Below, piece after piece: positions 44,113 through 51,730 of a DNA stretch of 64,000 nt. Position 1 is the first letter of the stretch. Every line of letters starts with the position of its first letter. The notes under the pieces are model-generated. The model made no database searches and was not told where the DNA came from. It saw only the letters and a list, made by a program, of their open reading frames with translations. This DNA is from DASXHD01 sp038239005. Its GTDB lineage: Bacteria; Myxococcota_A; Polyangia; Polyangiales; Polyangiaceae. The position numbers and the translations under genes are program-made. The stretch is from assembly GCA_038239005.1 (NCBI GenBank), contig JBBSFE010000003.1:1-64000 (forward strand), written 5' to 3'.

Positions 44113-44423
44113 GTCCAGCCGCGCGCGAAGTCGCCGGCGATCGGATATTCGTACTCTTCGCCTTTGTAGACTTTGTATGCCGCGTACATGTGGAACCCGA
44201 GAAACACCGGAATCGCGACGCCGCACGTGAGCGCCGACACCACCGTGCCGAACACCGACCACAAAAGCGCCTGAAGCGCGTGATACTCCGCGTAGCGCGA
44301 CTCGCCACGCTTGAGCAGGTAGACACACAGCGGGGCAACGAACCACGCGAAGGCAGTTCCGCCGTGGGCGATCACTGCGGCGATGCGGTCATTCGATGAC
44401 GGGACGTTCGAGAGTGGGTACAT
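44088..44423 (-). CDS. DUF4870 (Tic20-like) membrane protein
   Basis: A 111-aa protein with three hydrophobic helices: RIAAVIAHGGTAFAWFVAPLCVYLLKR, ALQALLWSVFGTVVSALTCG and VFLGFHMYAAYKVYKG. ESRYAEYHALQALLW is the hallmark of DUF4870, related to Tic20. Function is unknown. GAGGGC precedes the ATG at 44423 by 1 nt. The start region faces the thiolase gene across a gap that holds the perfect 24-bp palindrome. Confidence 0.8.
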   Translation of the reverse strand: MYPLSNVPSSNDRIAAVIAHGGTAFAWFVAPLCVYLLKRGESRYAEYHALQALLWSVFGTVVSALTCGVAIPVFLGFHMYAAYKVYKGEEYEYPIAGDFARGWTQGHVAVP

Positions 44424-44459
44424 GCCCTCGATTCGATCGAGCCAAGCCGTTTATTTCAC

Positions 44460-44483
44460 CTCCCGTTCGGATCCGAACGGGAG
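44460..44483. repeat. 24-bp perfect palindrome, copy 2
   Basis: A perfect dyad (44460-44483) with core CGTTCGGATCCGAACG sits in the 107-bp gap between the divergent DUF4870 and thiolase genes. A near-identical copy is at 41989-42012. The position between two promoters fits an operator for a dimeric repressor. A TTGTTT / TTACGT pair at 16 bp spacing lies just downstream toward the thiolase gene. Confidence 0.6.
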
Positions 44484-44530
44484 CTCTCTGTGGCTTGTTT
44501 TTCCCGTGAAAACGCCTTACGTCAGCCGGC

Positions 44531-45763
44531 ATGAGCACTGCATACATCGTGGGCGCCGTGCGCAGCCCGCGTGGGCGCGGCAAGGCTGGCAAGGGCGCGC
44601 TTTCCGGAATTCATCCGCAACGCATTCTCGCGCAGGTGTTGCAGGGCCTCGCTGCGAAGGCCGGGTTCGATCCGAAGCACGTCGATGACGTCATTGTCGG
44701 GTGCGTGTCGCAAGCCGGCGAGCAAGGCGCCAACCTCGCGCGCAACGCCGTGCTCGATGCGGGCTGGCCCATCGAGGTCGGCGGCACGACCGTGAATCGC
44801 TTCTGCGGCTCGGGTCTTCAAGCGATCGATTTCGCGGCGATGGGCGTCATGTCGGGCGTGCAGCCGCTCGTGGTTGCGGGCGGCGTCGAGTCGATGTCGC
44901 GCGTGCCGATGGGCTCCGACGGCGGCGGCATCGACGGCAACAACATGCACCTCCGCAAAACGGTGATGCAGGTTCCGCAAGGCATCAGCGCCGACCTCAT
45001 CGCTACGCTCGAAAAGTTCTCGCGTGATGACCTCGACGGCTGGGCCGCGCGCTCGCAGCAGCGCGCCGGTGTGGCGCTCAAAGAAGGTCGCTTCGCGGGA
45101 AGCCTCATCGCGATCAAGAACGACGAAGGCGCGCTCGCGCTCGACAAAGAAGAATTCCCGCGTCCCGACACATCGAAGGAGACGCTCGCCAAGCTCGAGC
45201 CCGCGTTCGTCGGGATGGGCGCGATGTCCGTCGGTCCGAAAGGCGAAACGCTCGACGAGATCGCGCTCGCGCGATACCCCGAGGCCGGCGCCATCAAACA
45301 CGTGCATACTGCAGGCAATTCGAGCGGCATCGTCGACGGCGCTGCCGCGGTCGCGATCGCATCCGAAGCGGCGGTGAAAGAGCTCGGCCTGAGACCGCGC
45401 GCGAAGATCCGCGCGACGGCCACCATCGGCGCCGAACCGCTCATCATGCTCACGGCGCCCGCACCGGCGTCGCTCAAGGCGCTCAAGCTCGCCGGGATGA
45501 ACGCGAAAGACATCGACCTGTGGGAAATCAACGAGGCATTCGCCGCCGTCGTTCTCCAGACGATTCGCAAGCTCGGCATCGACCCAGACAGGGTCAACGT
45601 CAACGGCGGCGCCATCGCGCTCGGCCACCCTCTCGGCGCGACCGGCGCGATGCTCCTCGGCACCGTGATCGACGAGCTCGAGCGCACCAACAAGACGACC
45701 GCTGTGGTCACGCTTTGCATCGGCGGCGGTCAGGGCATCGCCACCGTCATCGAACGCGTTTAG
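44531..45763 (+). CDS. Thiolase family acetyl-CoA acyltransferase
   Basis: A 410-aa thiolase. The acyl-accepting Cys is in VNRFCGSGLQAI, the His in NGGAIALGHPLGATGAM, the active NEAFA motif in WEINEAFAAV, and the second Cys in TLCIGGGQG. Length and motifs fit acetyl-CoA acetyltransferase or 3-ketoacyl-CoA thiolase; the partner enzymes of fatty-acid degradation are not adjacent, so the direction is unresolved. Ten bases separate its stop from the xth start, so the two may share a transcript. Confidence 0.92.
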   Translation: MSTAYIVGAVRSPRGRGKAGKGALSGIHPQRILAQVLQGLAAKAGFDPKHVDDVIVGCVSQAGEQGANLARNAVLDAGWPIEVGGTTVNRFCGSGLQAIDFAAMGVMSGVQPLVVAGGVESMSRVPMGSDGGGIDGNNMHLRKTVMQVPQGISADLIATLEKFSRDDLDGWAARSQQRAGVALKEGRFAGSLIAIKNDEGALALDKEEFPRPDTSKETLAKLEPAFVGMGAMSVGPKGETLDEIALARYPEAGAIKHVHTAGNSSGIVDGAAAVAIASEAAVKELGLRPRAKIRATATIGAEPLIMLTAPAPASLKALKLAGMNAKDIDLWEINEAFAAVVLQTIRKLGIDPDRVNVNGGAIALGHPLGATGAMLLGTVIDELERTNKTTAVVTLCIGGGQGIATVIERV

Positions 45764-45766
45764 AGT
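45761..45766 (+). promoter_or_regulatory. TAGAGT -10-like element before xth
   Basis: TAGAGT overlaps the thiolase stop codon and ends 7 nt before the xth ATG at 45774. No -35 is visible inside the thiolase coding sequence. It fits the general leaderless layout but could be chance. Confidence 0.25.
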
Positions 45767-45773
45767 CTCGCGC

Positions 45774-46553
45774 ATGATCGTGGCGACGTGGAACGTGAAC
45801 GGCGTCCGCGCGCGCGCCGTTCGCATCATGGAGTGGCTTGCGGAGCGCAAGCCCGACGTCGTTTGCTTTCAAGAGCTCAAGGTCAAAGACGAAGAGTTCG
45901 ACAAAGAAGCACTGGCCGCCTCCGGCTATCACGCAGCGATCCTCGGTCAAGCCGGCTGGAACGGCGTCGCGGTCGTTGCACGCGCGCAGCCCGAAGTGAT
46001 CGTGCGTGGGTTGCCCGGCGCAGACGACGCCGGCGCGCGCTTCATCACGGCGAAGGCTGCGGGCATCGAGGTGACGAGCGTCTACATTCCGAACGGCAAG
46101 AGCACGTCGAACCCGGAGTTCAAGGGCAAGCTCGCGTGGCTCGAAAAATTCGCGGCGCACGTCGAATCGCACGCAAACCCGAAGACCGAATCGCTCATCG
46201 CCGGTGATTTCAACGTGTGCCGAACGGATCTCGATTCGTATCTCGGCCCCCGCGGCAAAGGGAGCATCTTCCACACGGACGAAGAGCGCGCGCTCGTCGC
46301 TCGCATCGAAGCCGCAGGCTACGTCGACACGTATCGCGCGAAGTACGCAACCGAGCCCGGCTACTCGTGGTGGGACTATCGCGCCGGCGCATTCCACCGA
46401 AAACTCGGCATGCGCCTCGACATCCTCTTCGCGACGCCGCCGCTCGCCGCACGCGTCAAAGACGTCTTCATCGACCGAGAGTTCCGGAAGAAGAGCAAAA
46501 CCAGCGGCGCCCTTCCCTCCGATCACGCGCCGGTGATTGCCGTGCTCGAATAG
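45774..46553 (+). CDS. xth: Exodeoxyribonuclease III / AP endonuclease
   Basis: A 259-aa member of the exonuclease III family. Catalytic landmarks are MIVATWNVNGVRAR, VVCFQELKV (metal Glu), SVYIPNGKS, LIAGDFNVCRTDLD (Asp-Asn), WWDYRAGAF, RLDILFATP and SDHAPV (catalytic His). Length is typical of XthA. It nicks DNA at abasic sites and removes 3' blocks in base-excision repair. It follows the thiolase closely on the same strand. Confidence 0.93.
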   Translation: MIVATWNVNGVRARAVRIMEWLAERKPDVVCFQELKVKDEEFDKEALAASGYHAAILGQAGWNGVAVVARAQPEVIVRGLPGADDAGARFITAKAAGIEVTSVYIPNGKSTSNPEFKGKLAWLEKFAAHVESHANPKTESLIAGDFNVCRTDLDSYLGPRGKGSIFHTDEERALVARIEAAGYVDTYRAKYATEPGYSWWDYRAGAFHRKLGMRLDILFATPPLAARVKDVFIDREFRKKSKTSGALPSDHAPVIAVLE

Positions 46554-46582
46554 CGCTGGCGACCCGCCGGAGCAAAACCGAT

Positions 46583-46609
46583 TTGACGATCTTCAAAACC
46601 CGCTAATCT
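46583..46609 (+). promoter_or_regulatory. Possible promoter of the knottin-like peptide gene
   Basis: TTGACG (46583-46588) and TAATCT (46604-46609) are 15 bp apart, slightly short. A strong Shine-Dalgarno GGAGG (46617-46621) follows, with 8 nt to the ATG at 46630. Unlike most genes here, this one therefore has a leader with a canonical ribosome-binding site, suggesting high translation. Confidence 0.4.
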
Positions 46610-46629
46610 TCCGAGTGGAGGCGTATCCC

Positions 46630-46821
46630 ATGCGTAAGATTCTCACAGCGCTCTCGGTCGGCATCGTTCTCACGGGCGTCTTCGCGGCGTCCGCGCCGAA
46701 TGCATCGGCCACGACGGGCCACGAGCATCGCGGCCCCATCGCGTGCATTGCCAACGGTCACTCGTGCACACACGACGACAACTGCTGCAGTAGCAACTGC
46801 GTCAATCGCACCTGTAAATGA
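46630..46821 (+). CDS. Secreted knottin-like (ICK-framework) peptide
   Basis: A 63-aa precursor. Residues 1-27 form a signal peptide (MRKILTALSVGIVLTGVFAA then SAPNASA, cleavage after ASA). The predicted mature peptide is 36 residues, beginning TTGHEH, with six cysteines (C39, C46, C52, C53, C57, C62) in the order C-x6-C-x5-CC-x3-C-x4-C. This is the inhibitor cystine knot framework (conotoxin framework VI/VII); the motif CTHDDNCCSSNCVNRTC also resembles Dickkopf-type Cys modules seen in myxobacterial proteins. It has its own Shine-Dalgarno GGAGG. Target unknown. Confidence 0.8.
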   Translation: MRKILTALSVGIVLTGVFAASAPNASATTGHEHRGPIACIANGHSCTHDDNCCSSNCVNRTCK

Positions 46822-46848
46822 CGGTTGGGGTAGGCTCGGAGTGATCCT

Positions 46849-47739
46849 ATGAACCGCGCGACAGCCTTGGTGCTTGGTGTGTTGGGCATGTTTGCGTGTG
46901 GCGGGCCGTCGACGGACTTCAACAAAGATTCCGGATCGGGTGACGGCGCGAGCAGTGACGTCATCGACATCGGTGATGGCGGGCCCATCTTCGGCGACAG
47001 CAGCGTGCCGGACGCACCTGCCTACGATCCCGATGCTGGCACCTGCCCGAAAGAAGCACTCATGGTCTACGTCACCGGGCAACCCGCGGAGCTCTGGAGC
47101 TTCTGGCCGCCCACGTTCACGTTCAAGAAAATCGGCGCGCTGAGCTGCACGAATTCGCCGACACACATGACGGTCGACCGCAACGGCACCGCGTGGGTCG
47201 TCGCGAGCGGCAACATCTACAAGACGAGCACGAAGGACGCGACCTGCTCGATGCTCTCGACGTGGTCGCCGCAAGCCGGCTTCTTCGACTTCGCTCTATC
47301 GCTCGTCGGCGTCTCGAACACCGACACCACGCTCTACTTGCTCGGGCAGTCGCAGCTCGCGAGCTTCGACATCTTGAAGGGCACGTTCAAAGTCGTCGGC
47401 ACCCCATCGGTCGCATCGACGGGCGGCGACATGACGTCCAACGGCGACGGCACGCTCTACTTTTTGCAAGCGTACGTGAGCCCGCACACGCTCTATGACA
47501 TCGCTCCTTCGAACGCCGCGGTGAAGAAGACTTACACGGTGAACGCGCCCGGCACTGGCAGCCAAGCGCTCGCGTATTTCGGCGGGCGGTTCTACGCGTT
47601 CGAAAACAACGTCGTCTACGAGTACGATCCGGTTGCCAACTCGATCAAGACGCTCGGGAACGCGCCGCTCACCGTCACGGGTGCGGGCCAATCCACATGC
47701 GTCCCGCAGACTCCGCAAGACGCTGGCCCGCCGAATTAG
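46849..47739 (+). CDS. Lipoprotein with beta-propeller-like repeats
   Basis: A 296-aa lipoprotein: MNRATALVLGVLGMFAC, lipobox Cys 17, Asp/Gly/Ser linker to about residue 65, then a beta-rich body with four to five similar blocks (SPTHMTVDRNGTAWVVASGNIY, FFDFALSLVGVSN, GGDMTSNGDGTLYFLQ, YFGGRFYAFENNVVYEYDP). These look like propeller blades. Only two cysteines (CPKEAL, LSCTN) lie near the start of the domain and one near the end. GGAG precedes the ATG. It comes 27 bp after the knottin-like gene and could be co-transcribed with it. Confidence 0.72.
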   Translation: MNRATALVLGVLGMFACGGPSTDFNKDSGSGDGASSDVIDIGDGGPIFGDSSVPDAPAYDPDAGTCPKEALMVYVTGQPAELWSFWPPTFTFKKIGALSCTNSPTHMTVDRNGTAWVVASGNIYKTSTKDATCSMLSTWSPQAGFFDFALSLVGVSNTDTTLYLLGQSQLASFDILKGTFKVVGTPSVASTGGDMTSNGDGTLYFLQAYVSPHTLYDIAPSNAAVKKTYTVNAPGTGSQALAYFGGRFYAFENNVVYEYDPVANSIKTLGNAPLTVTGAGQSTCVPQTPQDAGPPN

Positions 47740-47758
47740 TCACGCCTCCGCGAGGCTC

Positions 47759-48925
47759 TCAAAGCGGCAAGTAGATCAGCGCGACGAACTCGGGGATGGC
47801 AACGGCGAGCGGCGTGCCTACAGGCGACGGGATGCCCGATTGCGGGTCCATCTTCATCGTGACGACCGTGCCCGACGTTTGATTGCCTACGAAGAGGAAA
47901 CGGCCGGTTTCGTCGATGCGAAATTGGCGCGGCGTGTTGCCGCCCGTCGAGACGCGCGCCTTCGCGGTGAGCTTGGCCGCGGTGTCGATGTCGAAGACGA
48001 CGATGCTGTCGTCGCCGCGGTTCGATGCGAGCACGTGTTTGCCGTCGTTCGTGACTTGGATTTCGGCGCCCGTGTTCGCGCCGGCCGAAGCGTCGACGAG
48101 CGATGAGAGTGTTTGAATCGGCGTGAGCGCGCCCGATTGCGTGTCGAACGCGAATGCGGAGATCGTGCTCGCGACCTCGTCGATGACGTACGCGTGTGTG
48201 CCGGGCGGATCGAACGCGATGTGTCGCGCGCCGCCGCCCGCGGGCGTGAGACCCAAGTAGCCAAGAGCGCCGCCGTCGCGGCGAAACACGCCGACGCCAT
48301 CGAGACCTTTGTTCGGAACGAGCACGAACGCGTTCGATGGGTCGGAGACGATCTCGTGCGACTCCGCCGTCGCGCCGAACGAGTGCGTGGCCGACGCATC
48401 GCCGAGACGACCGTCGCTCCCGCGCGGGAAAACGGCGATCGTTCCGCCGCCGTAGTTCGCGACCATGACGAGCGCGCCGCTTGGGTCGAGCGAGACGTGC
48501 GCCGGACCTTGGCCGAGCGAAGAAACGGCGCCGAGCGACGTGAGCTTGCCGGTCGTCTTGTCGATGGCGAATGCGCCGACGCGAGAATTCGTTTCGTCGA
48601 CCGCATAGACGAAGCTCCGCGCCGCATCGAACGCGAGAAACGACGGCGTGCCGGCCGCGATGGTGTCGATCAGCGTGAGCGCATAAGAAACGTCGTCGAA
48701 CGAATAAACGCGGATGTTTCCGTCGCCGCTGCCGACATACACACGCGGAGCGCCGAGCGGTGTGGCAGCGTCGACGACATCTGCGCTCACATCCACGGCG
48801 ACATCGTTCGTCGTTGCGTCTTGCGTACTTGCGTCGCCTCCAATCGCGACGGGCGAGCAGGCGACCAAGAATGCGGCAGCCGCGCGCGCGGCCTTAGCGC
48901 GAAGACAAGCGCTGAGAGGATTCAT
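47759..48925 (-). CDS. Lactonase-like (YbhE-type) beta-propeller lipoprotein
   Basis: A 388-aa lipoprotein: MNPLSACLRAKAARAAAAFLVAC, lipobox Cys 23, Asp/Val linker, then a seven-bladed propeller of the 6-phosphogluconolactonase type. Landmarks are GAPRVYVGSGDGNIRVYSF, LGQGPAHVSLDPSGALVMVANYGGGTIAVF, SHEIVSDPSNAFVLVPNKGLDGVGVF, GGGARHIAFDPPGTHAYVIDEV and GNTPRQFRIDETGRFLFVGNQ. The lipid anchor makes a metabolic lactonase less likely than an envelope-bound one. Convergent with the upstream lipoprotein, 19 bp apart. Confidence 0.82.
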   Translation of the reverse strand: MNPLSACLRAKAARAAAAFLVACSPVAIGGDASTQDATTNDVAVDVSADVVDAATPLGAPRVYVGSGDGNIRVYSFDDVSYALTLIDTIAAGTPSFLAFDAARSFVYAVDETNSRVGAFAIDKTTGKLTSLGAVSSLGQGPAHVSLDPSGALVMVANYGGGTIAVFPRGSDGRLGDASATHSFGATAESHEIVSDPSNAFVLVPNKGLDGVGVFRRDGGALGYLGLTPAGGGARHIAFDPPGTHAYVIDEVASTISAFAFDTQSGALTPIQTLSSLVDASAGANTGAEIQVTNDGKHVLASNRGDDSIVVFDIDTAAKLTAKARVSTGGNTPRQFRIDETGRFLFVGNQTSGTVVTMKMDPQSGIPSPVGTPLAVAIPEFVALIYLPL

Positions 48926-48949
48926 CTCACGTCCGAAACGTACCATTGA

Positions 48950-48955
48950 TACGCT
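48950..48955 (+). promoter_or_regulatory. Extended -10 (TGATACGCT) before the kinase
   Basis: TACGCT with an upstream TGA (TGnTAnnnT extended -10) ends 6 nt before the GTG at 48962. Extended -10 promoters do not need a strong -35. This is a good candidate for a leaderless kinase message. Confidence 0.4.
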
Positions 48956-48961
48956 TGGGCC

Positions 48962-49843
48962 GTGGAGGCGCACGACGCGAAGGCGCTCATCGGCACGGTG
49001 ATCGCGGGGAAGTATCACCTGCGGGCGATCCTCGGCAGCGGCGGTATGGGTACCGTGTTCGAAGCGCAGCACACGGCGATTGGTCGCATGCTCGCGATCA
49101 AGATCCTCAACCCCGAGTGGACGCAGGACCCCGTCGCGATCAAACGCTTCAATCAGGAAGCGTGGGCCGCAGGTTCCATCGGCCACCCGAATTTGTGCGA
49201 CGTGATCGACATCGGCGCGCTCCCCGACGGCCGCCCGTTTCTCGTGATGGAGCGTCTCTACGGCAAGACGCTCTGCGAGCACATCGATCACGAGCTGCGG
49301 CTACCCGTCGCCGAAACGATCGACATCGTCATGCAGATGCTCGCGGGGCTCGCGATCATCCATTTGCGCGGCATCGTTCATCGCGACATCAAACCCGACA
49401 ACGTATTCCTGAGTGAGCACCCCGGTTACCCGACGGTCGCCAAGCTGCTCGACTTCGGCGTTTCGAAAGTGCTCCCGGGCGCGCGCGATGATTGGGACGA
49501 CAAGAGCGCGCTCACGAACACCGGCATCGTCATGGGCACGCCGTATTACGTTTCGCCCGAGCAGGCACGCGCGCTGAAAGACATCGACGCGCGCGCCGAC
49601 ATCTACGCGTGCGGCGTCGTCATGTACGAAGCGCTCACGGGTGTGCGCCCGTTCGAAGGCACGGAATTCCACGCGCTCATGCTCGCGATCGTCCAAGGCA
49701 ACCCGAAGCCGCCGAGTCGCCTGCGCTCGGACATCTCGCCCGTGCTCGACCAAATCATTTCAAAGGCCATGTCCGTCGACAGAGACGCGCGCTACCGAGA
49801 CGCGAGCCAAATGGCACGCGCGCTCGACGCCGTTCGCCCATGA
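48962..49843 (+). CDS. Soluble Ser/Thr protein kinase
   Basis: A 293-aa kinase, essentially only the catalytic domain: Gly loop GSGGMGTV, LAIK lysine, HRDIKPDN, LLDFGVSKV, SPEQARAL, with the full C lobe. There is no membrane segment or accessory domain, so it is probably cytosolic and regulated by partners. Start GTG 48962. Its stop overlaps the start of the DUF6328 gene by 4 bp (ATGA), so its neighbour is a likely functional partner or substrate. Confidence 0.9.
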   Translation: MEAHDAKALIGTVIAGKYHLRAILGSGGMGTVFEAQHTAIGRMLAIKILNPEWTQDPVAIKRFNQEAWAAGSIGHPNLCDVIDIGALPDGRPFLVMERLYGKTLCEHIDHELRLPVAETIDIVMQMLAGLAIIHLRGIVHRDIKPDNVFLSEHPGYPTVAKLLDFGVSKVLPGARDDWDDKSALTNTGIVMGTPYYVSPEQARALKDIDARADIYACGVVMYEALTGVRPFEGTEFHALMLAIVQGNPKPPSRLRSDISPVLDQIISKAMSVDRDARYRDASQMARALDAVRP

Positions 49844-50304
49844 CCGACGAATCGAAAAAGCAGCGCGTCGACCGCGAGCTCAACGAGCTCCTCGGAGAGA
49901 TGCGTATCGCGCTTCCGGGCGTGCAGATGCTGTTCGCCTTTCTGCTCACCGTGCCGTTCTACGCGCGCTTCGAGGCGCTTCCAGCGCTGCTACGCGCGGT
50001 ATTCTTCGCGACGTTCACGTGCACGACCATCGCGGCGATCTTCCTCATTGCGCCGTCGTCGAACCATCGGCTTTCGTTTCGCGCGCAAGACAAAGAGCGG
50101 CTCCTGTTCCGCTCGAACCGATTTGCGATCGCCGGAATTGCATTCCTCGCGCTTTCGATTTGCGGCGCGACATTCCTCATCACGTCGATGGTCTTCGGGA
50201 GCGCGTGGGCACCGGTCGTGGCTAGCACGGCCGCCGTTCTCATCGCAGCGACTTGGTATGTCGTGCCGCTGATGCGCCGGCTAGCGCGCAAACACGAGGC
50301 GTGA
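49840..50304 (+). CDS. DUF6328 family membrane protein
   Basis: A 154-aa protein with a charged N terminus (MTDESKKQRVDRELNELLGE) and four hydrophobic helices (VQMLFAFLLTVPF, VFFATFTCTTIAAIFLIAP, AIAGIAFLALSICGATFLIT, VVASTAAVLIAATWYVVPL). The pattern ELxELLxEMRxALPGVQxLFAFLLTVPF is that of DUF6328; function unknown. Translationally coupled to the kinase by an ATGA overlap. Convergent with the cardiolipin synthase gene, 4 bp apart. Confidence 0.8.
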   Translation: MTDESKKQRVDRELNELLGEMRIALPGVQMLFAFLLTVPFYARFEALPALLRAVFFATFTCTTIAAIFLIAPSSNHRLSFRAQDKERLLFRSNRFAIAGIAFLALSICGATFLITSMVFGSAWAPVVASTAAVLIAATWYVVPLMRRLARKHEA

Positions 50305-50308
50305 CGCT

Positions 50309-51721
50309 TCAAAGCTCGGGGGCGAGCAGCCGCGCGATTTGTTCGACGACCCAGTTGCGGCGATTCGGGGGACCCACGGTCACCGACTCCGCGACGAGCT
50401 CATCCACGTACGAGCGAATTTGCCCGATGGCCGCGGGCGAATAGGCGAAAAGCGCATCCTCGTAGTTGAGGAACAAGCTCCGCATGTCGAAGTTCGGTGA
50501 GCCGATGTACGCCGCCACGTCGTCGATCACCATCGCCTTCGCGTGCACCATTCCCTTCGGGTAATAGTAGACGATCACTCCGGCCTCGGTGATCTCGCGC
50601 AATAGCGCGCGGCGCGCGATGTCGGCGAGTCGGTGGTTCGAGCGCGTCGGAACGACGACCTCGGTTCGCACGCCGCGCCGCGCAGCGAGAACGAGCGCGT
50701 GTTGCAAGGTGTCGTCCGGCACGTAGTAGGGCGTGACGATCACTACGCGCTCTTTTGCCGCGAAAATGCCGGTCAAGAATGCGTCGTAGACCGTGTCGCG
50801 GATCATGTCGGGCCCGCTCGGAACGAGCTGCAGGGTCTCCGCGCCCCCCGCTGTCACGTCACCGCTCTCTATGGGGCGCGGCGCGCCTCCGCAAAACGCC
50901 CAATCAGACTCGAAGAGCGCCGTCGCATCGGGTGCGATGGGGCCGCTGACGATCGCTGCGACGTCGCGCCAGCGTTCTGGGCTCGGCGCGGATTCGGGCG
51001 GACCCATGTATTCGTTCGCGAGGTTCATGCCTCCTGCGAAGACGTGGCTACCGTCGACAATGGCGAGCTTGCGATGGCTTCGCAAATTCGTGCGACCACG
51101 GATGGGTGAATGCCCGAGCGGCATGAACACGCGAACGTCTCCACCGGCGGCGCCAATCGCTCGCGCGGCATGCCGGCGCAAGAGAGCGGAGCCAACGGCG
51201 TCGACGATCAGGCGCACGGACACACCATGAGACGCGCGCTCGACGAGTGCGTCGACGAAGGCGCGGCCGATCGGATCGTCGGCGAGAATGAACATCGTGA
51301 GATCGATCGATTTGTTCGCGCCGCGCACGAGCTCCATGAGTCGCGCGTAGGCGATCTCCCCGGTCATGAGGATTTCGAAGCTGTTGCCCGAGCGCGCCGG
51401 AGTCACGCCGCTGCGTCGCAACATGTGCGCAATCGGCGGCTCGTCTGGCTCTGGCGGCGCATCGTGCACCTTCGCGTCGCGTGCTGGGCCCTTTGCGCGC
51501 CGCGGAAATTTTCGCTGCCCAAACAGGAGATAGAGCGGAATCGCGACGAACGGCATGAAGACGATCGCGAGAAGCCAAGCCAACGTGCTTTGCGACGTGC
51601 GGCGTGACGAGAGGAGTCGCACGAGCATCACGAGCGACGTGATGAGCGCCACGTCCGTGAGACCGTGCGAAACGATGTATTGCGTGATCAACTGGAGGGA
51701 GCGTACCCCGGTCGCGGCCAA
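50309..51721 (-). CDS. Cardiolipin synthase / phospholipase D family protein
   Basis: A 470-aa protein. Two N-terminal TM segments (DVALITSLVMLVRLL, LAWLLAIVFMPFVAIPLYLLFG) precede two HKD motifs: SHRKLAIVDGSHVFAGGMNL and VHAKAMVIDDVAAYIGSPNFDMRS. This is the Cls layout; it joins two phosphatidylglycerol molecules or a related transfer at the inner membrane. Length and order are normal. It sits 9 bp after the ice-binding-like gene on the same strand. Confidence 0.9.
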   Translation of the reverse strand: MAATGVRSLQLITQYIVSHGLTDVALITSLVMLVRLLSSRRTSQSTLAWLLAIVFMPFVAIPLYLLFGQRKFPRRAKGPARDAKVHDAPPEPDEPPIAHMLRRSGVTPARSGNSFEILMTGEIAYARLMELVRGANKSIDLTMFILADDPIGRAFVDALVERASHGVSVRLIVDAVGSALLRRHAARAIGAAGGDVRVFMPLGHSPIRGRTNLRSHRKLAIVDGSHVFAGGMNLANEYMGPPESAPSPERWRDVAAIVSGPIAPDATALFESDWAFCGGAPRPIESGDVTAGGAETLQLVPSGPDMIRDTVYDAFLTGIFAAKERVVIVTPYYVPDDTLQHALVLAARRGVRTEVVVPTRSNHRLADIARRALLREITEAGVIVYYYPKGMVHAKAMVIDDVAAYIGSPNFDMRSLFLNYEDALFAYSPAAIGQIRSYVDELVAESVTVGPPNRRNWVVEQIARLLAPEL

Positions 51722-51730
51722 ATCGGCGGC

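Noticed and set aside
47740..47758. Small hairpin GCCTC-CGC-GAGGC between convergent genes
   Set aside because: The stem is only 5 bp and has no T-run, so it cannot be called a terminator.
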